Positions 35,633 to 44,443 of a DNA stretch of 64,000 nt are shown piece after piece. This DNA comes from JAGDZR01 sp049115695 (GTDB lineage: Bacteria; Bacteroidota; Bacteroidia; Cytophagales; Cyclobacteriaceae), in contig JAGDZR010000012.1 of assembly GCA_049115695.1 (NCBI GenBank), forward strand, positions 372,001 through 436,000, given 5' to 3'. Within the stretch, counting starts at the first letter, position 1; every line of letters starts with the position of its first letter. The position numbers were made by a program, and so were the translations under genes. The notes under the pieces are model-generated. The model ran no database searches. It was not told where the DNA came from and was given only the letters and a program-made list of their open reading frames with translations.

Positions 35633-37201
35633 ATGAACAAGATATTAACATTAACAATAATTGCTTTTTTGGCGGTGGCGTGTACGGATTTGGACCTGCG
35701 ACCAGCTGATGCTACTACTGCAAACGTGGTTTTTAAGGATGTGAATGCTTATAAAAACTATTTGGCTAAGATATACGGTGCTTACATGATGACAGGTCAG
35801 GATGGGCCTGCTGGTGATGCTGATTTGGCCTTAGTTAATGATGAGGGTTTTACAAGTTACATGAGAGCTTACTGGAAGGCACAACAAATAACTACTGACG
35901 AAACACATTTGACGTGGACTGATGGCGGTATCCAGGATATGAACATGCATCAATGGTCGTCCGAAAATCAGTTTGTAAGAGTGCTTTATTATCGATTAGC
36001 ACTAATTGTGGCATATTCAAATGATTTTCTTCAGCAAGCAGCTGATGTAAAGTTGGATGAGAATGGACTGACCTCAGATGAGAAAAACCTGGTTTCATCA
36101 TATATCAATGAGGTGCGTTTTCTTAGAGCAATGGCCTATTGGCATGCATTGGATCTGTTTAGAAATGTTCCGCTTGTAACTGAGATCACCACTGAGCCTC
36201 CAGTTCAGGCTTCTCCAAATGAAACATTCAGTTTTATTGAATCAGAATTGGCGGCAATAGAATCACAGTTGCCAGCTCCTGGTGCAAATGAATATGGAAG
36301 AGTGGATAAGGGTGCTGTATGGATGTTGCAAGCGAGACTTTATCTCAATGCGGAGGTTTACATTGGCGAAGAAAAGTATACAGATTGTTTGACCGCTGTT
36401 AATAAAGTAATCAATGATGGTACATATGCTTTGAATCCCATATACGCAAACAATTTTACTGCGGATAATCATCTATCAACTGAAATCGTTTTTGCATTCA
36501 CATCAGATGGTCTTAATTCTCAAACATGGGGGGGCACGACATTTCTGGTACATGCACCCATAATGGCAAATATGGAGCCGACTGACTATGGTGTAGATGC
36601 TGGATGGTCCGGTCCAAGAGCCACAAGTGTATTTGTCGATGTATTTGATGACATTACCGGAGATACGGATGTGAGAGCTCCGTTTTACACCGAGGGTAGA
36701 GACATTGTAATTGACGAACCTAATATCAACAGTTCTACAGGAGGTTACGGCGTAATTAAATATGTAAACAAACTTTCGGATGGATCTGATGGGCAACATG
36801 CCACTTTTGTTGATACGGATTGGCCTGTATTCAGATTGGCAGATGCATACTTAATGTATGCTGAAGCAGTTTTAAGAGGAGGTGCTGGCGGTGACGCTGC
36901 AACCGCGCTTGGTTTAGTCAATATGTTGAGAGAACGAGCATACGGGGATGCGACTGGAAATATTACTAGTGGAGAACTTGATCTTGACTTTGTATTAGAT
37001 GAACGTTCCAGGGAAATGTACTGGGAAGCGAGCCGAAGAATGGACTTAATTAGATATAATGAATTTACGGCAAATGGTGTTTGGCCCTGGAAAGGGGGCG
37101 AGCCTAATGGGGTTACAACTGACCCCAAGTACGACATTTTCCCAATTCCGGCCAATGACCTGGCTGCCAATCCCAATTTGGAACAAAACCCTGGATATTA
37201 G
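35633..37201 (+). CDS. susD: SusD-family outer-surface nutrient-binding lipoprotein
   Basis: The 522-residue protein pairs with SusC as the surface lid for glycan uptake. It begins with a lipoprotein signal (MNKILTLTIIAFLAVACTDL, Cys 17) and has the SusD/RagB pattern. The TPR-like helical core includes VSSYINEVRFLRAMAYWHAL and DKGAVWMLQARLYLNAEVY. The C-terminal SusD domain has FRLADAYLMYAEAVLRGG, LGLVNMLRERAYG, DERSREMYWEASRRMDLIRY, and the family ending IPANDLAANPNLEQNPGY. It sits between susC (11 bp) and a terminator hairpin. Confidence 0.96.
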   Translation: MNKILTLTIIAFLAVACTDLDLRPADATTANVVFKDVNAYKNYLAKIYGAYMMTGQDGPAGDADLALVNDEGFTSYMRAYWKAQQITTDETHLTWTDGGIQDMNMHQWSSENQFVRVLYYRLALIVAYSNDFLQQAADVKLDENGLTSDEKNLVSSYINEVRFLRAMAYWHALDLFRNVPLVTEITTEPPVQASPNETFSFIESELAAIESQLPAPGANEYGRVDKGAVWMLQARLYLNAEVYIGEEKYTDCLTAVNKVINDGTYALNPIYANNFTADNHLSTEIVFAFTSDGLNSQTWGGTTFLVHAPIMANMEPTDYGVDAGWSGPRATSVFVDVFDDITGDTDVRAPFYTEGRDIVIDEPNINSSTGGYGVIKYVNKLSDGSDGQHATFVDTDWPVFRLADAYLMYAEAVLRGGAGGDAATALGLVNMLRERAYGDATGNITSGELDLDFVLDERSREMYWEASRRMDLIRYNEFTANGVWPWKGGEPNGVTTDPKYDIFPIPANDLAANPNLEQNPGY

Positions 37202-37218
37202 ATTTTGGATATAAGAGC

Positions 37219-37243
37219 GGGCTGTCATTTTTTTAGACAGCCC
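37219..37243 (+). terminator. Terminator hairpin after susD
   Basis: GGGCTGTC (37219-37226) pairs with GACAGCCC (37236-37243) around a 9-nt loop rich in T, followed by ATCTTGTTTTCATTT. It lies 17 bp after the susD stop and 32 bp before the next ATG, and again punctuates the operon. Confidence 0.7.
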
Positions 37244-37275
37244 ATCTTGTTTTCATTTATGTAAATTTCAAGAAC

Positions 37276-39132
37276 ATGAACAAAGTAGTTTTATTTCTCC
37301 TTGTTGTCCTCAGCTGTAACATCACGATCGGTCAACAATTAGACAGAGTTGAACCTCCATTTTGGTGGGCCGGCATGGTGAATAACCAGTTGCAGTTGAT
37401 GGTTCATGGAGAACGAATCTCGGAGTTAACGCCATCTTTTGACTATCCAGGTGTTAAGCTTGTAGCAGTCACAAAACTCGAAAATCCGAATTATCTGATT
37501 CTTGATTTAAACTTGGATATGGACGTACAGCCGGGTGCCTTTGATATTCAGTTTAGGAGAGGCAAAAAAACAGTTAAGACGTACGTATATGAATTGAAGG
37601 CTCGAAGAGCAGGATCAGCAGATCGTATTGGTTTTAACACCTCTGATGTGATGTATCTTATTACACCAGACAGGTTTGTAAATGGAGATCCAAGTAATGA
37701 CAATGTAGACGGTATGCGCGAGCAAGCCAACAGGTCGTTCAAAGGAGGGCGTCATGGTGGTGATATTGCTGGTATGATCAAAAGTCTCGATTACATTGAT
37801 GAAATGGGGTTTACTGCTATATGGGTCAACCCGGTTTTGGAAAATGATATGAACGAATATTCTTATCATGGCTATTCCACTACTGATTTCTACAAAGTTG
37901 ATCCACGTTTTGGTACCAATGAAGATTACGCTGAACTCAGTCAAATGGCCAAGGACAAAGGCATTAAAGTAATCATGGACATGATAGTGAATCATAGTGG
38001 TTCAGAGCATTGGTGGATGAAGGATTTACCGAGTTCAAATTGGGTAAACTTTCAAGATGATTACCTGATGGGAGAATATAAGATTACTTCTCATCGAAAA
38101 CCGGTAGTACAGGACCCTTATGCTTCAAAGATCGATCGCAAGGATTTTACGGATGGTTGGTTTGTAACGACAATGCCAGATCTCAATCAGCGCAATCCAT
38201 ATATGGCGAAATATCTCACACAAAATTCCATATGGTGGATTGAATATGCTGACCTATCAGGTATTAGAATGGATACTTATCCTTACCCCGATATGAATTA
38301 CATGACAGAGTGGACTTGTGCGGTGATGTCAGAATATCCGAATTTCAATGTGGTGGGAGAGGAATGGTTCAGTGACCCATCAATAGTGTCCTATTGGCAA
38401 AGGGGCAAGGTTAATCCTAATGGTTATACTTCATGCCTGCCGAGTTTGATGGATTTTCCTTTGCAGAGCAAGTTGTCCGAAAGTCTGAACGCGCCCAATG
38501 GCGAGTGGGCAGGTTGGCTAGAAGCCTACACAACTCTGGCTAATGATTTTGTTTATGCAGATGCATCCAACCTGGTAGTCTTTCCCGATAACCATGACAT
38601 GAGTAGATTTTTCACTCAGATAAATGAGAACTTCGACTTATTCAAGCTTGGAATCGCATATTATATGACAATCCGTGGAGTTCCTCAGATCTATTATGGC
38701 ACTGAGATACTAATGAATAATCCAGGGACAACAGATCATGGAATCATTAGATCGGATTTCCCTGGAGGATGGGATGGCGATAAAGTGAATGCGTTTACGG
38801 GCGAAGGACTAACGTCAATGCAGAAGGAGGCACAAGAATTTATACGAAACCTACTTAACTGGAGAAAGGATAACAAAATAGTGCATACAGGAAAACTCCT
38901 TCACTATGTGCCCAAAGATGATATCTATGTGTTAATTAGATACAATGAAGTGGGAAAAGTTGTCACCATATTGAGCAAAAGAGCGGATGACTTTGAGCTT
39001 TCTCTTGATCGTTTCAGTGAGGTATTAAATGGTAATGAGAGCGGCATTGAGGTAATTTCAGGACAACCAATATCACTTGAAGGCAAAGTGATCGTACCTG
39101 CAATGCAAGCGTTGATTCTTGATGTAAAATAG
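37276..39132 (+). CDS. GH13 cyclomaltodextrinase/neopullulanase-like enzyme (SusA-type)
   Basis: This 618-residue enzyme likely cuts imported maltodextrins in the periplasm. It has a signal peptide (MNKVVLFLLVVLSCNITIGQ) and no lipobox or sorting tail. An N-terminal Cyc-maltodextrinase domain begins VEPPFWWAGMVNNQLQLMVH, followed by the GH13 barrel: MYLITPDRFVNGDPSNDN, VIMDMIVNHSGSEHWW, nucleophile Asp 333 (GIRMDTYPYPD), acid/base Glu 362 (VVGEEWFSDP) and Asp 441 (FPDNHDMSRF). A short C-terminal beta domain ends the protein. It is the last gene of the maltodextrin operon. The division of labour would be extracellular amylase, SusCD import, then this enzyme. Confidence 0.92.
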   Translation: MNKVVLFLLVVLSCNITIGQQLDRVEPPFWWAGMVNNQLQLMVHGERISELTPSFDYPGVKLVAVTKLENPNYLILDLNLDMDVQPGAFDIQFRRGKKTVKTYVYELKARRAGSADRIGFNTSDVMYLITPDRFVNGDPSNDNVDGMREQANRSFKGGRHGGDIAGMIKSLDYIDEMGFTAIWVNPVLENDMNEYSYHGYSTTDFYKVDPRFGTNEDYAELSQMAKDKGIKVIMDMIVNHSGSEHWWMKDLPSSNWVNFQDDYLMGEYKITSHRKPVVQDPYASKIDRKDFTDGWFVTTMPDLNQRNPYMAKYLTQNSIWWIEYADLSGIRMDTYPYPDMNYMTEWTCAVMSEYPNFNVVGEEWFSDPSIVSYWQRGKVNPNGYTSCLPSLMDFPLQSKLSESLNAPNGEWAGWLEAYTTLANDFVYADASNLVVFPDNHDMSRFFTQINENFDLFKLGIAYYMTIRGVPQIYYGTEILMNNPGTTDHGIIRSDFPGGWDGDKVNAFTGEGLTSMQKEAQEFIRNLLNWRKDNKIVHTGKLLHYVPKDDIYVLIRYNEVGKVVTILSKRADDFELSLDRFSEVLNGNESGIEVISGQPISLEGKVIVPAMQALILDVK

Positions 39133-39168
39133 GCAATTCTACCCTTCATATATTACAACTTAGGTAGT

Positions 39169-39201
39169 GCCGGGTCTTTCAGTAGGGGCCCGGCTTTTTT
39201 T
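39169..39201 (+). terminator. Terminator of the maltodextrin operon
   Basis: GCCGGG (39169-39174) and CCCGGC (39189-39194) form the stem, extendable by T-G and C-G pairs, and are followed by seven T residues. It closes the plus-strand operon 37 bp after its last stop. The T-run reaches the stop codon of the convergent methyl-accepting protein gene at 39200-39202. Confidence 0.8.
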
Positions 39202-40750
39202 ATAGCTTAAAACTTCGAGTGATTTCGTCGAGTGTGGTGGCATGTTCAGTAAGACTTTTAGCTGCCGCCGAAAGCTCTTCACCTGTTGAAGCGTTTTGTT
39301 GACTACTGCTATTGAATTGTTGAATTGCCGAATTGATTTGACTGCTACTTTGTTGCTGTTCTACAGAGTTTAGTGCTATGTCTGAAGACATCTTTGTAAG
39401 TGTCTTGAGGTGTTGGACAACTTCGTCTACTGCCTCCTTGGATGCTGAAGAATTGCTTAAACCTGACTTAGAAAGAGAAGTAATTCTGTTCGCTGCTTCT
39501 TTGCTGCTATCAGCAAGTTGACGAACATCTTTCGCCACCACAGAAAACCCTTTTCCATGTTCACCGGCATTCGCCGCTTCAATAAATGCGTTAATGGCCA
39601 ACAAATTGGTCTGCCCGGCAATATCCTCGATGATTTTGACTTGTTCCCCAATGACTGTTATGTCCTCGAGTGTTTTCTCTACAAATGATTGACTCTCCAT
39701 CATTTTATCAATGGATTGTTTGTTCATGGACTCAGATTCCAATGCATTTTGACTGGAAGCATCAATGTTTGATGACATTTCTTCGATGCTAGCTGCAATT
39801 TCTTCAGAATTGGCAGCTTGTTCATTTGATGTAGTTGATATTGCCGAAGACATATTTTGCAGCTCATTTCCCGATTGCATTAGCGTTCCAACCTGATCTG
39901 TCAGCAAAGAGATTATTTTTCGAAGAGAGGTGTTCATCGAATTGATATATGTAGCTGTCTGGCCCAATTCATCTCTTGATGACAGTACAAGATCATTACT
40001 AAGGTCATTTTGGGACATGGCGTGAATGAACTGTTTGATCTGGTTAAACCCTGACACAAAAAAATTACTAATGATGATCATGGGTGTCAGTTGTAGAATA
40101 ACCAGAACAACCCCAAAGCAAACCATGGTCGTTAGCATGTCTGAAATATCAACTCCCCATTCAGGATATTCTGTCATTCTCCATGTCATTGAATAAGCGA
40201 TGGAGATCATTAGCCCTAAGCTACCAATAGCAACTGATAGTGCATTAAATATGAATTTGAACCGGAGGTTTATGTTTCCTTCCGACTTTACAGGTACGGT
40301 AATTAGGATTTTATCAAATTCTTGCAAAAAACTAGATGATGAGGCCGCAATACCAACTATTTGATATAACAGTGCATTGATAAAGAACAATGAGGCAGGA
40401 ATAAATTCTAGATCATTGAGCCAACCTGCAAATAGCCAAACGATTGAAAAGCCTAAACTTGAGAGAATAAAGAAGATGAAAATTCTTCTATACGAGCTTG
40501 CTATTACATTTTCAGTTTTCGAACCGATGTGGCTTATGATGTTCTTTAACAAGTAATTGTTAATTGTCATAATTATGACAAAAAGTGGTACTGCAAAAGC
40601 GTACAATTTCCAGTTCATCACAATCAATTGAATTTCTGGCCAGGTTAACACCTTTGCAAAATAGCTTATTGCTAAAACGACGAAACCAGGAACAATGTAA
40701 GACAAGCTCGTGGTTATCTGGATTTGGCGGGTATTAGATTCGTAACTCAT
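39200..40750 (-). CDS. Methyl-accepting chemotaxis-type protein with a multi-pass membrane sensor
   Basis: This 516-residue protein has about six membrane segments in its first 230 residues instead of a periplasmic ligand domain. A HAMP-like linker follows (NQIKQFIHAMSQNDL to about 290) and then a long cytoplasmic coiled-coil signalling domain. The hairpin tip reads QTNLLAINAFIEAANAGEHG and KGFSVVAKDVRQLADSSKEA, close to the MCP consensus but with F for A in the IEAA region. The ends show repeated SSAISTTSNEQAANSEEIAA patterns of the adaptation helices. No che genes, CheW or flagellar genes are in the window, so its partner system (for example gliding-related) is unknown. It is convergent with the maltodextrin operon. 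Confidence 0.88.
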   Translation of the reverse strand: MSYESNTRQIQITTSLSYIVPGFVVLAISYFAKVLTWPEIQLIVMNWKLYAFAVPLFVIIMTINNYLLKNIISHIGSKTENVIASSYRRIFIFFILSSLGFSIVWLFAGWLNDLEFIPASLFFINALLYQIVGIAASSSSFLQEFDKILITVPVKSEGNINLRFKFIFNALSVAIGSLGLMISIAYSMTWRMTEYPEWGVDISDMLTTMVCFGVVLVILQLTPMIIISNFFVSGFNQIKQFIHAMSQNDLSNDLVLSSRDELGQTATYINSMNTSLRKIISLLTDQVGTLMQSGNELQNMSSAISTTSNEQAANSEEIAASIEEMSSNIDASSQNALESESMNKQSIDKMMESQSFVEKTLEDITVIGEQVKIIEDIAGQTNLLAINAFIEAANAGEHGKGFSVVAKDVRQLADSSKEAANRITSLSKSGLSNSSASKEAVDEVVQHLKTLTKMSSDIALNSVEQQQSSSQINSAIQQFNSSSQQNASTGEELSAAAKSLTEHATTLDEITRSFKL

Positions 40751-40851
40751 GAAGTATAATTAAAAAGCAAGTTTAATAACATGTCATAATCTGCACCAAA
40801 GGTTCATGAGTAACTGTGGATTAAAGCTTTTGACCCAGAATATTATTAGAT

Positions 40852-41403
40852 TCAATGCGACTTATACTTCCCCTCTTGCTCCAAGGCCAATTCTATATGT
40901 GCAAAATGATGATTGCAATGCCAGGCGTATAAAGCAATGTTTTCCTTGAGCTTGATTGCTCTTTTTATTTCTGGATGGATGAACTCCTTATCCAATTCCT
41001 CGCTTGTCAGACTGTTAAGTAGGCACACCCAACGTTCATGAAGTCCATCCAAAATGCTCAATGAAGGAGCTATTGAGCTTGTGACACTATCAGACAACTC
41101 GGCCCAGAGACTTTCATGATAGGCTTTTATTGTTGGTGATTCTTCTGTTAGCGCCCATTTAAACCGGGTGAGTGATTGCATATGACTATCGGCGCAATGA
41201 TGAATGATCTGTCGGATGCTCCAACCATCCTTCCTGTAACTCCAGGTCAACTCCTCCTCCGAGAGCTCACTCACTAACTTAATTAGCCTAAAAGGGAACT
41301 CCTCAATGGTTGAAATCCACCTGGAAATGTCATGAAAAGTAGTTGGCCATTTAAACTGCCCAATTGGATAACGTTGTGCTTCATCGTCAATGATCACTGT
41401 CAT
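40852..41403 (-). CDS. YfiT/DinB-family metal-dependent hydrolase or thiol-S-transferase
   Basis: The 183-residue protein fits the YfiT (BstA-like) branch of the DinB four-helix-bundle superfamily, which uses three histidines to bind a metal. Visible motifs are QRYPIGQFKWP near the N-terminus, SYRKDGWSIRQIIHHCADSH (metal His about residue 66-67), SLTRFKWALTEESPTIKAYH, WAELSD and the C-terminal YAWHCNHHFAHIELAL (two His ligands). Some homologues are bacillithiol transferases and others uncharacterised hydrolases, so substrate is open. It is the second gene after the multi-pass protein (3 bp gap). Confidence 0.82.
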   Translation of the reverse strand: MTVIIDDEAQRYPIGQFKWPTTFHDISRWISTIEEFPFRLIKLVSELSEEELTWSYRKDGWSIRQIIHHCADSHMQSLTRFKWALTEESPTIKAYHESLWAELSDSVTSSIAPSLSILDGLHERWVCLLNSLTSEELDKEFIHPEIKRAIKLKENIALYAWHCNHHFAHIELALEQEGKYKSH

Positions 41404-41406
41404 AAT

Positions 41407-42075
41407 TTATTGACTTAACGAGGGAGACAGCTTTACGGAATACTCTTTAGCGTCCCTGGTTCCTTGTAAGAAGCACATCAAAGTGATAAACATCAGTACA
41501 TGTCCAATGTCATCTCTATTGAACCAAAGATGAAAATCGATTCCTAACAGTCGAACAGGCAATGAAACAATTAAGACCAATACACCTATGGCGAAATAGC
41601 GATGAAAGGTATCACCCTTGAATGTTCGAATGGCTGAAGGAATTGCGATAAAAAATATGAATCCAATTGAGGAATGGATTATTACCCAATTGAAACTAGG
41701 TTGAATAATAAAAACAACCAATGAGGCAGCCAGTTTAGCCAATGATAATGTTTGCATCCATTTACGCCTTGTGGAAGGTTGAAGAGATATCATTGCCCAT
41801 TCTGCAGCTGAAATGGCAAAAAATCCAGTAGTCCATGTCGGCATCTTACCAGTAATACCCCAGTAATAATAAAAGGTATGCCCAAAAGCAGCACAGAAGG
41901 TTCCAATTCCAAAAAACAGAAAAAACAAGTTCCAATATTTCACCAGATCAGTTTGCGGCAATTTTCGCAATTGAAGAAAGTGATGGATATTGGTTGCGGT
42001 CAATGCTATGTTGAGTATAAACGCCATAGGCTCCATTAAGTGGAGTCCAAAGAGCTCAAATTCAATTTTATTCAC
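41407..42075 (-). CDS. Seven-pass membrane protein of unknown function
   Basis: The 222-residue protein consists of about seven hydrophobic segments with short loops. Polar residues inside membrane segments stand out: EPMAFILNIALTATNIHH in segment 1, FCAAFGHTFYYYWG after segment 2, AEWAMIS in segment 3, NWVIIHSSIGF in segment 5, and FNRDDIGHVLM before the last segment. Spacing of Glu/Asn, His and Asp-x-x-x-His loosely recalls CREST-type membrane hydrolases (ceramidase-like), but I cannot confirm it. DUF6962 is another possible family name. It lies between bcp (77 bp) and the YfiT gene (3 bp) on the same strand. Confidence 0.6.
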   Translation of the reverse strand: MNKIEFELFGLHLMEPMAFILNIALTATNIHHFLQLRKLPQTDLVKYWNLFFLFFGIGTFCAAFGHTFYYYWGITGKMPTWTTGFFAISAAEWAMISLQPSTRRKWMQTLSLAKLAASLVVFIIQPSFNWVIIHSSIGFIFFIAIPSAIRTFKGDTFHRYFAIGVLVLIVSLPVRLLGIDFHLWFNRDDIGHVLMFITLMCFLQGTRDAKEYSVKLSPSLSQ

Positions 42076-42152
42076 TTAAAAAGTAGGTTATTAAGAGCTT
42101 TCAAATATGTTGATATTTTGGCATATCGAACTGTCATTTGGTAAATTTCTGA

Positions 42153-42605
42153 TCAATTAATGATCTGTGCAGTATGATCTTTGGTTTTAACCTTGTCAAT
42201 CACTTTTTCAATGATGCCATTTTCATCAATTACAAAGGTTGTTCTTAAAGTACCCATGTATTCCCTGCCCATGAATTTTTTTAAATCCCAAGTTCCGTAT
42301 AAATGATGCACTTTGTGCTCAGGATCCGAAAGGAGTGAATAGGGGAGCTCTTTTTTCTCAATAAATCTCTGATGAAGCTTTTCACTATCCTGACTAATAC
42401 CGAACACTTCATATCCTTTATTCTGTAGATCAGAATAGTTATCCCGAAGGTTACATGCTTCAGCTGTACAACCAGGCGTAAGGTCCTTAGGGTAAAAAAA
42501 CAGTATTACTTTTTTTCCTCTTAAATCCTCAAGTTTGACGGTATCACCGTTCTGATCATTGGCTTCAAATGATGGAGCCTTGTCGCCTTGTTTCAACGTA
42601 ATCAT
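42153..42605 (-). CDS. bcp: Thioredoxin-dependent peroxiredoxin (Bcp/PrxQ)
   Basis: This 150-residue peroxiredoxin reduces hydrogen and organic hydroperoxides using thioredoxin. The peroxidatic site is PKDLTPGCTAEACNLRD, with Cys 46 and the resolving Cys 51 five residues later, as in Bcp. Other family features are GDKAPSFEANDQNGD at the N-terminus and SLLSDPEHKVHHLYG, RTTFVIDENGIIEKV toward the C-terminus. Length is normal. Its ATG overlaps the M23 peptidase stop (42602-42605), so it ends the mtaB-FAH-M23-bcp unit. Confidence 0.96.
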   Translation of the reverse strand: MITLKQGDKAPSFEANDQNGDTVKLEDLRGKKVILFFYPKDLTPGCTAEACNLRDNYSDLQNKGYEVFGISQDSEKLHQRFIEKKELPYSLLSDPEHKVHHLYGTWDLKKFMGREYMGTLRTTFVIDENGIIEKVIDKVKTKDHTAQIIN

Positions 42606-44443
42606 AATGTTTTTTTAAGTTCTGAAATATTACCAAAAAAATCTTCAACCTCCAATCTAAACTCTCCTGATATAGGAATATTTGGATGGGGTACAGCCAT
42701 CAAAAGATTTTTCTTAGCATCATAGCGCATCATGAGGAAATCTCCGTCTACTGTTGCGTTATATGATTTGATCCCTGATAAGTCATCTTTTATGCTAACT
42801 TTTAAATTACTACGAGACCATGAGATAGGAGTAATTTTGGGTGGTATGCTATCTGTTGCAATCGTGTAGGTTGCAAAATCACGAGATTTAAATTCAAATG
42901 TCCCATCGTCGAGTTGCTTTCCTCCAACATACCTGAGGCGATTGCCAATTTTGGAGAAGACTTGATAGCCTTCCGGATATTGATAAACCGGTTTGAGGGT
43001 GAAAGTCAAATTCTGGCGAATTGGATCTGTGGTATTTTTGAATTGAAACAACTCAAGGTTATTGGATGCAATATCCTTTTTAAATCTTAAATAGACAGTG
43101 TCAAATAGGGAGTTTTTGTTACTAAGAATATCAAAATCACTATTGTAGAAACTGATTTTGGTATTGGTTGGGAGCGCTGTATAAAACTCAGGCTTGATTA
43201 CGCCTGAGTTAGAAAAAGTAATGGAGTCAACCAATCCGTTTTTTAAATCCCATAAAAAGTAATTGACATCATTTCGTGATAAATAGGGTTTAACTTTTTT
43301 ATGCAGATTCCCCAGGTATACGTTACCAGTTGAATCAGCAGACTTAAAATGCATGTAGCTGCCTTGCACATCGAAGGAACGGATAGATGGAGTAATGGGA
43401 TAGGCTATTCGTCGGTTGTTGATGGTTGACTCCATGACGGAAATGTTGTTGCTATTATCCCGAAGAATAATTCTTAAATCTGTTGATTTCGCCTCAAATC
43501 TGTATTTCTTTCTTGTCACATACATACTATGTCGATTGCCATCGTCCACATAGAGTTTGTTGAAGTACTTTCGTTTTCGTTTGTAAGTTTCGTAATCCAG
43601 GTGAACAAGGATTTCTCGGTTTTCCCCAAAACCCATTCTTTCTTTGATTTGATGAAAAACAGTGTCGCCATCAATGGATAGTAGTAATTCGGGAATGCCA
43701 TTTCGGGAATAGGTACCATCTAGATTGTCATAATGATAGATCTGAATCCCGACATTTCCGATAAGCGAAATCGGTTTTTGGATGGTGTATTTGCCATTGA
43801 CTTTTATGAGATCAAATTCATATCTACCGAATGCTCCGTTAATTCTTGCTTGATCGTCGAGTGTCACAAAAGCTATTTTTTTCATGAGTGGAGGGATGCG
43901 ATCAATGACTTCCTCAAAACCGAATTCTAGTGGATTAAGGCATCTATGCTGTGTGTCACGTATTTCAAAATGTAAATGTGGGCCTGTAGATGAGCCCGAG
44001 TTACCAGAATATGCGATGACATCTCCTTGTCTAAAAACGAGTTCGTTTTTTTCAGGAAATATTGATATAGCGTATGTCTCATCCTCGTATTGTTTTTGCC
44101 GCGTATATTTTTCAAGTGTACGTTCGAAACGGTTCAAGTGCGCATAGACTGATGTATTGCCATCAGGGTGTGTTAGATAGAGTGCATGACCATATCCACC
44201 GGGGCTGATCGCAATACGAGAAATATAGCCATCAGCTGTTGCCAGAATAGGAATGCCAATTCGGCCACCTGTGCGTACATCTATTCCTCCATGAAAATGA
44301 CTTCCTCGCATTTCGCCCATCGTGCCCGCCAGGTAGTTTTGTTGACCAGGGTTAATTGGGAAAATGTAATCAACTATTGGTAACGCCTGACCCTTGCAAA
44401 TGAAGCATGTAAGACTTAAAAGGAGTAGACTAACGTATTTCAA
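42602..44443 (-). CDS. M23-family metallopeptidase (LytM domain) with long C-terminal beta region
   Basis: The 613-residue exported protein has a signal peptide (MKYVSLLLLSLTCFICKGQA) and an M23 domain in residues about 30-175. The zinc site is complete: RGSHFHGGIDVRTG supplies His 51 and Asp 55, and GSSTGPHLHFEIRD supplies His 157 and His 159. This differs from degenerate EnvC-type activators that lack ligands, so hydrolase activity on peptidoglycan cross-links is plausible. The remaining 430 residues are beta-rich with Ig-like patterns and no assigned domain. It overlaps both neighbours (14 bp with FAH, 4 bp with bcp). Confidence 0.9.
   Translation of the reverse strand: MKYVSLLLLSLTCFICKGQALPIVDYIFPINPGQQNYLAGTMGEMRGSHFHGGIDVRTGGRIGIPILATADGYISRIAISPGGYGHALYLTHPDGNTSVYAHLNRFERTLEKYTRQKQYEDETYAISIFPEKNELVFRQGDVIAYSGNSGSSTGPHLHFEIRDTQHRCLNPLEFGFEEVIDRIPPLMKKIAFVTLDDQARINGAFGRYEFDLIKVNGKYTIQKPISLIGNVGIQIYHYDNLDGTYSRNGIPELLLSIDGDTVFHQIKERMGFGENREILVHLDYETYKRKRKYFNKLYVDDGNRHSMYVTRKKYRFEAKSTDLRIILRDNSNNISVMESTINNRRIAYPITPSIRSFDVQGSYMHFKSADSTGNVYLGNLHKKVKPYLSRNDVNYFLWDLKNGLVDSITFSNSGVIKPEFYTALPTNTKISFYNSDFDILSNKNSLFDTVYLRFKKDIASNNLELFQFKNTTDPIRQNLTFTLKPVYQYPEGYQVFSKIGNRLRYVGGKQLDDGTFEFKSRDFATYTIATDSIPPKITPISWSRSNLKVSIKDDLSGIKSYNATVDGDFLMMRYDAKKNLLMAVPHPNIPISGEFRLEVEDFFGNISELKKTL

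Noticed and set aside
36745..37176. 143-residue minus-strand frame opposite the end of susD
   Set aside because: The SusD family motifs on the plus strand fully account for this DNA.
39169..39201. Reading the hairpin as a bidirectional terminator also serving the methyl-accepting protein gene
   Set aside because: Only the plus-strand side is followed by a T-run; the minus-strand side is not.
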